A stretch of 12,273 nucleotides of DNA from an uncultured Pseudomonadota bacterium. GTDB lineage: Bacteria; Pseudomonadota; Alphaproteobacteria; RF32; CAG-239. Below, piece after piece: positions 5,989 to 12,273 of this stretch (positions within the stretch are counted from its first letter, which is position 1; each line of letters begins with the position of its first letter). The translations under genes and the position numbers were made by a program. Below the pieces are notes generated by a model. The model made no database searches and was not told the origin of the DNA. It saw nothing but the letters and a program-made list of their open reading frames with translations. The stretch lies in contig CACXFX010000148.1 of NCBI GenBank assembly GCA_902767055.1, positions 1-12,273 of the forward strand, given 5' to 3'.

Positions 5989-6507
5989 ATGGAAGATTAC
6001 GGTTCTCCGATGAGCATCATAGTTATGCCCATCAATCCGCTTTATTTCAAAGGCGGGTTAAGGTTGCTGGGAGAAATTGACTTGTTTCTTTTAAGCGAGT
6101 TACCCCTCAAAAAGCTTTCGGATCTTAAAGATTGCCCTCGTGATAATTTTGAAAAAATTGCAGGCGACCTTTTGCTTGAAATCGGAACAAATCTGGCGGA
6201 CAGATTGCTGAAAAGTCCGTATTACGAACTTGTTTTTGCTGAAGATTTCAAAAATTCCGGACTTACATCACATCAACAAGCTTGTCGCATGTGGGCAGAT
6301 GTGACCTTTAAGCAAGCTATCCTTGAGGTTTGGGGAAAAGTTCCCGTAAAGAAAATGTTCACGCACCGGCTTTTCAAACTCTTTAAAAATGAGCTTGTGG
6401 CCCCGACGAACAAAAAAATGGTCTATCTGTGGGCTGTCTTGGTATATGTTCGTACAATCGCCGCTCAAAAGAACATTCAATACGCCCCGATTTTTCCTGA
6501 TCTGTAA
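5989..6507 (+). CDS. Hypothetical protein, 172 residues
   Basis: I do not recognise this family. The protein has no signal peptide and no clear membrane span, and looks largely helical and cytoplasmic. Notable local sequence includes an acidic segment near 51-66 and aromatic-rich stretches around 113-119 and 144-152. The ATG at 5989 is the first in-frame start after an upstream stop, but no Shine-Dalgarno precedes it; ATGs at codons 8 and 13 are alternatives. A well-formed promoter (5911-5939) lies before it and a strong terminator follows directly after the stop, which supports a real single-gene unit. Confidence 0.65.
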   Translation: MEDYGSPMSIIVMPINPLYFKGGLRLLGEIDLFLLSELPLKKLSDLKDCPRDNFEKIAGDLLLEIGTNLADRLLKSPYYELVFAEDFKNSGLTSHQQACRMWADVTFKQAILEVWGKVPVKKMFTHRLFKLFKNELVAPTNKKMVYLWAVLVYVRTIAAQKNIQYAPIFPDL

Positions 6508-6545
6508 AAATGAAAGCCTGAGCATCAACTCAGGCTTTCATTTTT
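6506..6545. terminator. Bidirectional intrinsic terminator
   Basis: A perfect 17-bp inverted repeat (6506-6522 with 6529-6545) around a 6-nt loop, with a GAAAGCCTGAG core and A5/T5 ends that give U tracts on both strands. It overlaps the stop codons of the convergent genes 5989-6507 and mlaC and ends both transcripts. Confidence 0.92.
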
Positions 6546-7131
6546 ATTGTGCTTTTTGTTTTAAGTCTTTAATCAAATCGTCGAGCCCGTTCGGTGCTTT
6601 TTTGATATAAGCCGCATATTCGTTTCGCGCCGTAATCGCAAGTGACACATTTTCAATAATGATATCAACGATTTTAAGCGGCTGCCCGTCTTTAACCCTA
6701 AACACCACTTTTGCCGGCGCACCTTCATTCATATCCACGGTTGTATTTACAAAAACCTGCCCTTGAGAATTTGAAGGCGATGTGCCGTGAAAATCAAAGT
6801 GTTTACCTTTAAATTCATCAAAGCGCTTTGACCACGTTTTGGTATTAAAATCGCGATAAACTTTGATAAAATCGGTGCGTTGTTTGGCACTTGCCGTTTT
6901 CCAATAACGGCCTAAAACAAATTTTCCGATATAATCAAGATCAAGATACTCATCAAAAAGCTTTTCAAAGCGAGCATCTTTTTCCTGTATTGACACATCA
7001 GAATTGATGATTTCCTCGATACCCTGCTGTGTAACCTTTTTAACAAAGTTTTCAGCCTCATTTCCATCCAAAGCCTTTGCGCAAAAAGGCAAAAATGCAA
7101 ACATTAAAACCAAAGCAATTATTTTTTTCAT
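6544..7131 (-). CDS. mlaC: MlaC-family phospholipid-binding periplasmic protein
   Basis: A 195-residue MlaC/Ttg2D-type protein. MlaC shuttles phospholipids across the periplasm between the MlaA complex in the outer membrane and the MlaFEDB transporter in the inner membrane. A signal peptide (MKKIIALVLMFAFLPFCAKA) is followed by the helical region, then the family signature LDLDYIGKFVLGRYW, then KQRTDFIKVYRDF. A C-terminal half with NTTVD and VKDGQPLKIVDI strands follows. I place the start at 7131 rather than the in-frame ATG at 7149, because an AAGGA lies 10 nt before it and the signal peptide then begins normally. It lies 26 bp after mlaA on the same strand, so they form an operon. No mlaFED genes are in the window. 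Confidence 0.9.
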   Translation of the reverse strand: MKKIIALVLMFAFLPFCAKALDGNEAENFVKKVTQQGIEEIINSDVSIQEKDARFEKLFDEYLDLDYIGKFVLGRYWKTASAKQRTDFIKVYRDFNTKTWSKRFDEFKGKHFDFHGTSPSNSQGQVFVNTTVDMNEGAPAKVVFRVKDGQPLKIVDIIIENVSLAITARNEYAAYIKKAPNGLDDLIKDLKQKAQ

Positions 7132-7157
7132 TATCTTAAAGTCCTTCATAAAAAATG

Positions 7158-7940
7158 TTAATCTTCATCATCGTCTTCAAAATCAAAATCATAGCTTGAA
7201 GTCGATGCTTTAGTATCATTTGCAACGGCACAAAGGCTTTCAAATTTTTGCCTGTTTTGCAAAAATGCCGATTTAACCATTGCATAAAAATCAACCGAGC
7301 CTTCTTCCAAATTGTCAAGAATGGCCATATTTTCAGCGCGTTTATTGATATACTTCAAAGCCGTACCGCCATAAGTCGCAATGACTGCCCAATCTTGATC
7401 TTGTTTATCAAGAAGCGCCCAATACATCGGATCGGCAAAAGCATCTGCGCCCCAACCGACGAGATAACGCGGCGTCGAAGGCCCGAGAATCGGTACCACG
7501 ACAAACGGTCCGTCCGGTACGCAATATTTGGCCATTGTGGCATCAAATGAATTTTTTTTCTTATCCATACCCCAACCGGACGCCACATCAAACGTACCCA
7601 AAAGTCCGAGCGTCGTATTGACGGCAAAACGTGCGACCGATATGCCGGAATTTTTGAACTGTCCTTGCAACAAATTATTGATGGCCGAAGCCGGTTCTTC
7701 CAAGTTATTAAAGAAGCTTGTCACTCTGTTACGTACACCTTGCGTCGTCACGGCCTTATAGCCTTTGGCGACCGGTTTAACCACATATTTATCCACACGA
7801 TAGTTAAAATTAAACATTGCGCGGTTATAGACTTCCATCTTTGAGGGTTCATCGGCAACATTCATTTCGGTACCGTTCGGATTGGTTGTGCAAGCGCTCA
7901 AAGCACATAAAAACGGTATTAAAAACAAAACCTTTTTCAT
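7158..7940 (-). CDS. mlaA: MlaA (VacJ) family outer-membrane lipoprotein
   Basis: A 260-residue lipoprotein with signal peptide and lipobox LSAC, lipidated Cys at 17. MlaA removes misplaced phospholipids from the outer leaflet of the outer membrane and passes them to MlaC. Family signatures are EVYNRAMFNFNYRVDKY (36-52), the NNLLQG segment (88-93), GLLGTFDVASGWG (112-124) and GPFVVVPILGPSTPRYLV (144-161). The C-terminal tail is unusually acidic (SYDFDFEDDDED). It is first in an operon with mlaC, driven by a good promoter at 7975-8003. Only a weak AGAAAG-type ribosome binding site is visible. Confidence 0.94.
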   Translation of the reverse strand: MKKVLFLIPFLCALSACTTNPNGTEMNVADEPSKMEVYNRAMFNFNYRVDKYVVKPVAKGYKAVTTQGVRNRVTSFFNNLEEPASAINNLLQGQFKNSGISVARFAVNTTLGLLGTFDVASGWGMDKKKNSFDATMAKYCVPDGPFVVVPILGPSTPRYLVGWGADAFADPMYWALLDKQDQDWAVIATYGGTALKYINKRAENMAILDNLEEGSVDFYAMVKSAFLQNRQKFESLCAVANDTKASTSSYDFDFEDDDED

Positions 7941-7974
7941 CAGCTTTCTTTCTTATCTGTCAAACTTGGTGTGT

Positions 7975-8003
7975 AATATAGCAACAAAAACACCACTTAT
8001 CAA
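7975..8003 (-). promoter_or_regulatory. Promoter of the mlaA-mlaC operon
   Basis: TTGATA (7998-8003), a 17-bp spacer, and TATATT (7975-7980) on the minus strand. The -35 and most of the spacer lie inside the terminator hairpin of the upstream gene. Confidence 0.75.
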
Positions 8004-8029
8004 GCACAATTTTCATGATACGTGGTGTT
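7986..8029 (-). terminator. Intrinsic terminator of the PH-domain protein gene
   Basis: On the minus strand AACACCAC (8022-8029) pairs with GTGGTGTT (7989-7996). An inner TATCA/TGATA stem follows a single mismatch, and the hairpin ends in TTTTT. It follows the stop of the 8053-8577 gene by about 23 bp. Confidence 0.75.
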
Positions 8030-8052
8030 CTTAAAATATCATTTACAAAAAC

Positions 8053-8577
8053 TTAATGTGCGGTGGGCAACTCATTTGGCGCAGTAATTACCGCATCAAT
8101 AATCTGTTTCATCAACCTCGGCTGATTAATAAACTTAAACACGAGCTTTGATGTTCCCGTACCGGAGAAGAAAATATCGCCATAATTAAAAATACGTCCT
8201 AAAATGCTTTGACGCATCTCGACCGACTCGATTCTTTCACGATTTAATTCTTCTGTCGTCACATTAACAATGCCCGTCCTTCTGACAACGCGTTTATTGG
8301 TACAAACCATCTCAATTAAATTACGTTTCAGCCATGCCACGACCGTGCACACAAAAAGTGACAACACCCCGAGCCAAACAGTTCCCAACTCGAGCAACTG
8401 AAAAGCCTGACCATTCCTCAATTGAACAGTCATGCCGATGGCAAAAAACAAAACCGTGCAAAAAAGCATCGTTAAGCTGAATGGAATAATCAGTGCAAAA
8501 TAATGCAACCGCCCGACCAAAACGATTTCCTCACCGGGGGTTAAAGTGCTTAAAGTATAGGTATAACGTCCGAGCAT
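8053..8577 (-). CDS. Membrane protein with bacterial PH domain (bPH2/YdbS-like)
   Basis: A 174-residue protein. After a short N-terminal strand (EEIVLVGRLHYFAL) come two hydrophobic membrane segments at about 27-50 and 64-84. A basic KRN boundary follows, then a bacterial PH-like domain with the usual pattern CTNKRVVRRTGIV...EELNRERIESVEMRQSILGRIFNYGDIFFSGTG. Proteins of this type sit in the inner membrane with the PH domain on the cytoplasmic side; their role is poorly defined. A perfect AGGAGG lies 5 nt before the ATG. It has its own promoter (8606-8634) and terminator, so it is a single-gene unit. Confidence 0.88.
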   Translation of the reverse strand: MLGRYTYTLSTLTPGEEIVLVGRLHYFALIIPFSLTMLFCTVLFFAIGMTVQLRNGQAFQLLELGTVWLGVLSLFVCTVVAWLKRNLIEMVCTNKRVVRRTGIVNVTTEELNRERIESVEMRQSILGRIFNYGDIFFSGTGTSKLVFKFINQPRLMKQIIDAVITAPNELPTAH

Positions 8578-8605
8578 AAAAGCCTCCTTAATTTATTTTT
8601 TTATA

Positions 8606-8634
8606 AAATAGCATATAAAAAAAAGCTTTGTCAA
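8606..8634 (-). promoter_or_regulatory. Promoter of the PH-domain protein gene
   Basis: TTGACA (8629-8634), a 17-bp spacer, and CTATTT (8606-8611) on the minus strand. The -10 resembles the CTATAT form known from alphaproteobacterial vegetative promoters. Confidence 0.72.
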
Positions 8635-8662
8635 ATAAAATATTAAAAAATGTTAAAAAAAT

Positions 8663-8691
8663 TTGACAAAAGCAAAAATATCAGATATAAT
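8663..8691 (+). promoter_or_regulatory. Consensus promoter of the 8714-9270 operon
   Basis: TTGACA (8663-8668), 17 bp, TATAAT (8686-8691): a full match to the vegetative consensus. It faces the promoter at 8606-8634, and the outward-facing -35 boxes are part of an ATTTGACA inverted repeat. Confidence 0.88.
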
Positions 8692-8713
8692 CTTAAAAAA
8701 AAGGAGAACCTTA

Positions 8714-8962
8714 ATGGATGCAAAAAAAGTCTTAAAAACGACTGGCGGCGTTGCGCTGTACAGTGCCGGTGTTGTAGCTGAACTTGCCAAATACGGTCTG
8801 CACATTGCCGATGTTTTTGTTTGCGGTGCAAAAGCTTTGGCCGATCACTTTGTCAAAGGGCCTGATTTAAAAATCGGTGAGACACTGATGAGTGATGTTC
8901 AAAAAGGCGTCGGACAGACAGCTGCATGGCTTAAGAAAAAGGGCAAAGGATTGATGCATTAA
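8714..8962 (+). CDS. Small hypothetical protein, 82 residues
   Basis: The start is the ATG at 8714 because AAGGAG (8701-8706) lies 7 nt upstream. An in-frame TTG further upstream at 8663 falls inside the promoter and cannot be transcribed. The protein has a glycine/alanine-rich central region (about 11-48, GGVALYSAGVVAELAKYG onward) that could be amphipathic or weakly membrane-associated, and a strongly basic end (LKKKGKGLMH). I do not recognise the family. Its stop overlaps the next start (TAATG), so the two genes are probably translated together. The consensus promoter and strong ribosome binding site suggest high expression. Confidence 0.75.
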   Translation: MDAKKVLKTTGGVALYSAGVVAELAKYGLHIADVFVCGAKALADHFVKGPDLKIGETLMSDVQKGVGQTAAWLKKKGKGLMH

Positions 8963-9270
8963 TGGAACAGGAAGAATATTATAAAGTGATTATCACAAAC
9001 GAGGGAATACTCGTTTTTATGATTAAATCTCATCCATCAGAGCCGGTTAAGCCTTTTTTGCTTTATGACGGCGGCCCTCATGCCACACTTTATCGCACAG
9101 CTGATCAGACAATCGCTCTTGATTATTTGGATGAGCGTTTGCCCGAAATACTTGATGCATCGGACAAGGTTTTGATTATAGAGCTTGATGACGAGATTGA
9201 AGACGTTTTGCGTTCATACGAAGCCCCTGTCAAGCACATTAAACGCAACTCTTTTGTTGAAGAATTATAA
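8962..9270 (+). CDS. Small hypothetical protein, 102 residues
   Basis: An acidic, soluble-looking protein with no signal peptide. Visible segments are an N-terminal strand region (YYKVIITNEGILVFMI), a GGPHATLYRT segment near 37-46, and an acidic stretch VLIIELDDEIEDVL (69-82). It could be a small alpha/beta domain, but I recognise no family. The ATG shares one base with the stop of the preceding small gene; no separate Shine-Dalgarno is evident, consistent with coupled translation. A tandem 11-bp repeat spans its stop codon. Confidence 0.72.
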   Translation: MEQEEYYKVIITNEGILVFMIKSHPSEPVKPFLLYDGGPHATLYRTADQTIALDYLDERLPEILDASDKVLIIELDDEIEDVLRSYEAPVKHIKRNSFVEEL

Positions 9271-9286
9271 TATTCTTATAATATTC
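9265..9286. repeat. Tandem 11-bp duplication across a stop codon
   Basis: TTATAATATTC occurs twice in direct succession (9265-9275 and 9276-9286). The first copy contains the TAA of the 8962-9270 gene. The unit is AT-rich and partly self-complementary; it may act as a weak terminator or be slippage debris. Confidence 0.7.
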
Positions 9287-9329
9287 TATCGTCAACAATA
9301 AAAAAAGCCGCATTTTTTTCATTTTTTGC

Positions 9330-9358
9330 TTGAAGAATCAAAAAGGTTGGTATAGATT
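9330..9358 (+). promoter_or_regulatory. Promoter of ppdK
   Basis: TTGAAG (9330-9335), 17 bp, TAGATT (9353-9358). The predicted start near 9365 leaves a leader of about 110 nt before the ATG. Confidence 0.5.
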
Positions 9359-9396
9359 GTGCCCAACTTGAAAAAGTTTTTTATTTAATTTGGTTT

Positions 9397-9425
9397 TATA
9401 TACCGCCTCAAACGGCGGCGATATA
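9397..9425 (+). other. Hairpin in the ppdK 5' leader
   Basis: TATAT/ATATA (9397-9401 with 9421-9425) and CCGCC/GGCGG (9403-9407 with 9414-9418) form a two-part stem with a TCAAAC loop. No T tract follows, so it is not a terminator; it may stabilise the mRNA or affect translation. The AAGGAG ribosome binding site lies downstream, about 11 nt before the start. Confidence 0.5.
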
Positions 9426-9473
9426 GAGCCGTGTGTTTAACTTATAACTTGCTACAAAGGAGCAATAAATACC

Positions 9474-12128
9474 ATGACAAAATGGGTCTATAAATTTGGT
9501 AACGGCAGCGCCGAAGGCGATGCTTCGATGCGTAACCTTTTGGGCGGTAAGGGTGCAAACTTGGCTGAAATGAACAAAGTCGGTCTCCCCGTTCCTCCCG
9601 GATTTTCCGTCACGACAGAAGTCTGCACGTACTATTACGCAAACAACAACACTTATCCGGCTGATTTAAAAGATCAGGTTCGTGAAGCTGTTAAATATGT
9701 TGAAGGCATTATGGGCAAAAAATTTGCTGATGCCGAAAATCCGCTTTTATTCTCTGTTCGTTCAGGCGCCAGAGTTTCAATGCCTGGCATGATGGATACG
9801 GTTTTGAACTTAGGCTTAAATGACGAAACGGTTAAGGCTTTGGCAAAAGCATCCGGGTCCGAAAGATTTGCTTACGATTCTTATCGTCGTTTCTTGCAAA
9901 TGTTCTCCGATGTTGTTTTGGGTGCTGACATAGACCTTTATGAAGAAGCTTTGGAAAATATGAAAAAATCACACGGTTACAAATCTGATACGGATTTGAC
10001 GGCCGAAGATTTGAAAGAGCTCGTTAAAGAATATAAACAAATCGGCGCACAATTGGGTAAAGTTGTTCCGCAAGATCCGTGGGAGCAATTGTGGGCCGGA
10101 ATAGGCGCCGTGTTCGGTTCTTGGATGTCCGCGCGTGCCATCACATATCGTAAATTAAACAATATTCCGGGTGACTGGGGTACGGCTGTTAACGTTCAGA
10201 CCATGGTGTTCGGTAACGCCGGTGACGATTGCGCAACAGGTGTTTGCTTCTCACGTGACCCTGCAACGGGTGAAAACAGATATTATGGCGAATACCTCGT
10301 CAACGCACAAGGCGAAGACGTGGTGGCCGGTATCCGCACACCGCAACCGATGGGTTCGATCGGCGACGGCACATCACTGGAAGAAAGATGGCCTCACCTT
10401 TATAAAGAGCTTGTTGATGCTCGTAACAATTTGGAAGCACACTATAAAGACATGCAAGATATGGAATTTACGATTGAGCATGGCAAACTTTGGATGCTTC
10501 AATGCCGTAATGGTAAGAGAACCGCTCAAGCTGCCGTTCGTATGGCTGTTGAAATGGTTGAAGAAGGTTTATTAAACCATGAAGAAGCCATTATGCGCGT
10601 CGGTGCCGATCAATTAGATCAATTGTTGCACCCGATGCTTGATCCGAAAGCAAAGAAAAACGTTATTGCAACAGGTTTGCCGGCATCTCCGGGTGCTGCT
10701 GTCGGTCGTGCCGTATTCAGCGCAGAAGATGCTGAAGCTTGGGCAGCCAAAGGCGAAAAAGTTATCTTAATCCGCAACGAAACATCGCCTGAAGATATCG
10801 GCGGTATGCATGCTTCCCAAGGTGTGATTACGGCCAGAGGCGGTATGACATCTCACGCAGCTGTTGTGGCTCGCGGTATGGGTACACCTTGCGTTTCGGG
10901 TTCAACAGATATCGTTATTGATGTTAAAGCCAAAACAATGAAGACCAAAGGCGGCTTAGTCATTAAAGAAGGTGATTGGGTATCATTGGATGGTGCCAAA
11001 GGTCAAATCATTGAAGGTCAAATTCCGACCGTTCAGGCTGATACAAATTCAGGCAACTTCGGTAAGCTCATGGGCTGGGTTGATCAAATCCGTCGTTTGA
11101 AGGTTCGCGCTAATGCCGAAACACCGAAAGATGCCGCACAAGCTTTGGCATTCGGTGCACAGGGTATCGGTTTGGCCAGAACGGAACACATGTTCTTTGA
11201 TGCAAACAGAATTGCTGATATGCGTGCGATGATTTTGGCCGATGACGAAGCCGGCCGCAGAAAAGCTTTGGCTCGTTTGTTGCCGTATCAAAAACAAGAC
11301 TTCAAAGATTTGTTCAAAATCATGAACGGTCTTCCGGTCACAATCCGTTTGCTTGACCCGCCGCTTCATGAATTTTTGCCGCATACAGATCCTGAAATGC
11401 AGGAACTCGCTGATAAATTGGGTAAAACTTTGGCAGAAGTTAAGGCTCGTGCAAATGCTTTGCATGAATTGAACCCGATGCTTGGTCACCGTGGTTGCCG
11501 TTTGCCGATTACATATCCTGAAATTGCCGAGATGCAAGCTCGCGCTATTTTGGAAGCTGCAATCGAATCTGAAGCAGAAGGCATCAAGGTCATTCCTGAA
11601 ATCGAAGTTCCTTTGACAGGCTCAAAGAAAGAGCTCGACATCGTCAAAGCAATCATTGATACAACGGCTGAAAAAGTCTTTGCAGAAAAAGGCAAAAAGA
11701 TCGACTACATTGTCGGTACGATGATTGAATTGCCGAGAGCTGCTTTGATGGCTGAAGAATTGGCCCAGACGGCTGCATTCTTTGGTTTTGGTACAAACGA
11801 CTTGACGCAAACAACACTCGGTATGAGCCGTGATGATACGGGCGCTATTTTGGAAGAATATCGTGCTCGCGGTATCTATGTCGCAGACCCGTTTGCCTCA
11901 ATCGATGTTGATGGTGTCGGTAAACTCGTCAAACGCGCTTGCGTTGAGGGCAGAAAGGTTAACCCCGATATTCACCTCGGTGTTTGCGGTGAACATGGTG
12001 GTGATCCGAAATCAATCGAATTCTTTGAAGAATGCGGTTTGGATTATGTTTCATGCTCACCATTTAGAGTGCCGGTGGCTCGTTTGGCAGCTGCTCAAGC
12101 CGCTGTTAAGGCAAAAGCAAAGAAATAG
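9474..12128 (+). CDS. ppdK: Pyruvate, phosphate dikinase
   Basis: This 884-residue cytoplasmic enzyme reversibly converts pyruvate, ATP and phosphate to phosphoenolpyruvate, AMP and pyrophosphate. It links the glycolytic and gluconeogenic pools. The N-terminal ATP-grasp part starts with LLGGKGANLAEM and contains SVRSGARVSMPGMMDTVLNL. The swivelling phosphohistidine domain carries GGMTSHAAVVARGMG with the phosphorylated His at 461 and the potential regulatory Thr at 459. The C-terminal TIM barrel contains IRLLDPPLHEFLPH, LGHRGCRL, FGTNDLTQTTLGMSRDD and the catalytic Cys838 in GVCGEHGGDP. Length matches the bacterial norm, and no key residue is missing. AAGGAG lies about 11 nt before the ATG. 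It is a single-gene unit ending in a strong terminator. Confidence 0.98.
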   Translation: MTKWVYKFGNGSAEGDASMRNLLGGKGANLAEMNKVGLPVPPGFSVTTEVCTYYYANNNTYPADLKDQVREAVKYVEGIMGKKFADAENPLLFSVRSGARVSMPGMMDTVLNLGLNDETVKALAKASGSERFAYDSYRRFLQMFSDVVLGADIDLYEEALENMKKSHGYKSDTDLTAEDLKELVKEYKQIGAQLGKVVPQDPWEQLWAGIGAVFGSWMSARAITYRKLNNIPGDWGTAVNVQTMVFGNAGDDCATGVCFSRDPATGENRYYGEYLVNAQGEDVVAGIRTPQPMGSIGDGTSLEERWPHLYKELVDARNNLEAHYKDMQDMEFTIEHGKLWMLQCRNGKRTAQAAVRMAVEMVEEGLLNHEEAIMRVGADQLDQLLHPMLDPKAKKNVIATGLPASPGAAVGRAVFSAEDAEAWAAKGEKVILIRNETSPEDIGGMHASQGVITARGGMTSHAAVVARGMGTPCVSGSTDIVIDVKAKTMKTKGGLVIKEGDWVSLDGAKGQIIEGQIPTVQADTNSGNFGKLMGWVDQIRRLKVRANAETPKDAAQALAFGAQGIGLARTEHMFFDANRIADMRAMILADDEAGRRKALARLLPYQKQDFKDLFKIMNGLPVTIRLLDPPLHEFLPHTDPEMQELADKLGKTLAEVKARANALHELNPMLGHRGCRLPITYPEIAEMQARAILEAAIESEAEGIKVIPEIEVPLTGSKKELDIVKAIIDTTAEKVFAEKGKKIDYIVGTMIELPRAALMAEELAQTAAFFGFGTNDLTQTTLGMSRDDTGAILEEYRARGIYVADPFASIDVDGVGKLVKRACVEGRKVNPDIHLGVCGEHGGDPKSIEFFEECGLDYVSCSPFRVPVARLAAAQAAVKAKAKK

Positions 12129-12137
12129 ACACTTTCT

Positions 12138-12194
12138 TGTCAAACAAAAAAATACCGTCCTTTTTACCAAAGGGCGGTATTTTTTTGTTTGACA
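12138..12194. terminator. Long intrinsic terminator after ppdK
   Basis: A 26-bp inverted repeat (12138-12163 with 12169-12194, one G-U pair, loop TTACC). The ATACCGTCCTTT core is followed by T7 on the plus strand and flanked by A7, so it can act in both directions. The 3' arm ends in TTGACA, a possible -35 for the next transcript. Confidence 0.92.
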
Positions 12195-12217
12195 TTTTAT
12201 TTAAAGTATGCAAGAAT
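12189..12217 (+). promoter_or_regulatory. Possible promoter of a transcript continuing past the window
   Basis: TTGACA (12189-12194), 17 bp, AAGAAT (12212-12217). The -35 is perfect but the -10 is poor. Two small hairpins follow in the remaining 56 bases, and no start codon with a ribosome binding site is visible. Confidence 0.35.
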
Positions 12218-12273
12218 AGTGTTGGTTAAGAAAAGAAATTTTCTTATCAAGTGTCCGGTTGGGCACGGGGCTT

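Noticed and set aside
7132..7149. Upstream start for MlaC giving six extra residues
   Set aside because: No ribosome binding site precedes it, and it would put acidic and bulky residues before a standard signal peptide; the ATG at 7129-7131 has AAGGA at good spacing.
8663..8713. N-terminal extension of the small gene at 8714 from an upstream TTG
   Set aside because: The TTG is the first base triplet of the consensus -35 box, and a strong Shine-Dalgarno serves the ATG at 8714.
9302..9319. A-tract/T-tract hairpin after the 8962-9270 gene
   Set aside because: The stem is almost only A-U pairs around GCCGCA; not enough stability to call a terminator.
9361..9383. AACTT/AAGTT hairpin with GAAA loop and T tract at the start of the ppdK transcript
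   Set aside because: A 5-bp AT-rich stem right at the predicted transcript start is unlikely to terminate; chance is a sufficient explanation.
1..12273. tRNA, rRNA, CRISPR, insertion sequence or prophage signals
   Set aside because: I looked for cloverleaf motifs, regularly spaced repeats, transposase or integrase motifs and terminal inverted repeats and found none.

Overview
The window looks like a chromosomal segment of an AT-rich, probably host-associated alphaproteobacterium. The lineage clues are the IalB-family gene overlapping rlmN (an arrangement I know from Alphaproteobacteria), an MlaA/MlaC pair, a class II CCA-adding enzyme and a full-length pyruvate phosphate dikinase. These sit beside secreted BspA-like leucine-rich-repeat (LRR) proteins of the kind common in gut bacteria. 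The taxonomic placement is inference; no rRNA or tRNA gene is present to settle it. I see no phage, insertion sequence or CRISPR array.

Layout from left to right. Bases 1-939 (minus) hold a secreted LRR protein whose C-terminus runs off the left edge, preceded by a 184-nt leader and promoter (940-1158). A small secreted protein of unknown function (1238-1798, minus) and the CCA-adding enzyme (1875-3104, minus) follow. Diverging from the latter is the IalB-family gene (3205-3711) overlapping rlmN (3711-4769), both plus. Next come a second copy of the LRR promoter and leader (4786-5000) and a second LRR gene (5001-5885), then an unrecognised gene (5989-6507). A bidirectional terminator separates this from a minus-strand mlaA-mlaC operon (7940 down to 6544) and a membrane PH-domain protein gene (8053-8577). 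A divergent promoter pair then opens a two-gene plus-strand operon of small unknown proteins (8714-9270). The window closes with ppdK (9474-12128), a long terminator hairpin, and the first bases of another transcript.

Functionally the segment mixes housekeeping (tRNA 3'-end repair, rRNA/tRNA adenine methylation, PEP/pyruvate interconversion) with cell-envelope work: MlaA/MlaC phospholipid trafficking, IalB-like and LRR secreted proteins, and the PH-domain membrane protein.

The most unusual signal is the RNA-like leader shared by the two LRR genes. Both copies start at the predicted +1 of matching promoters and end at the Shine-Dalgarno. They keep at least five small hairpins, some with compensatory base changes, and the last hairpin resembles an intrinsic terminator just before the ribosome binding site. 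The leaders are clearly more alike than the coding regions they precede. I read them as a candidate undescribed cis-regulatory RNA or attenuator controlling a family of LRR surface proteins. The two copies are inverted relative to each other and flank the 3.7-kb block between them.
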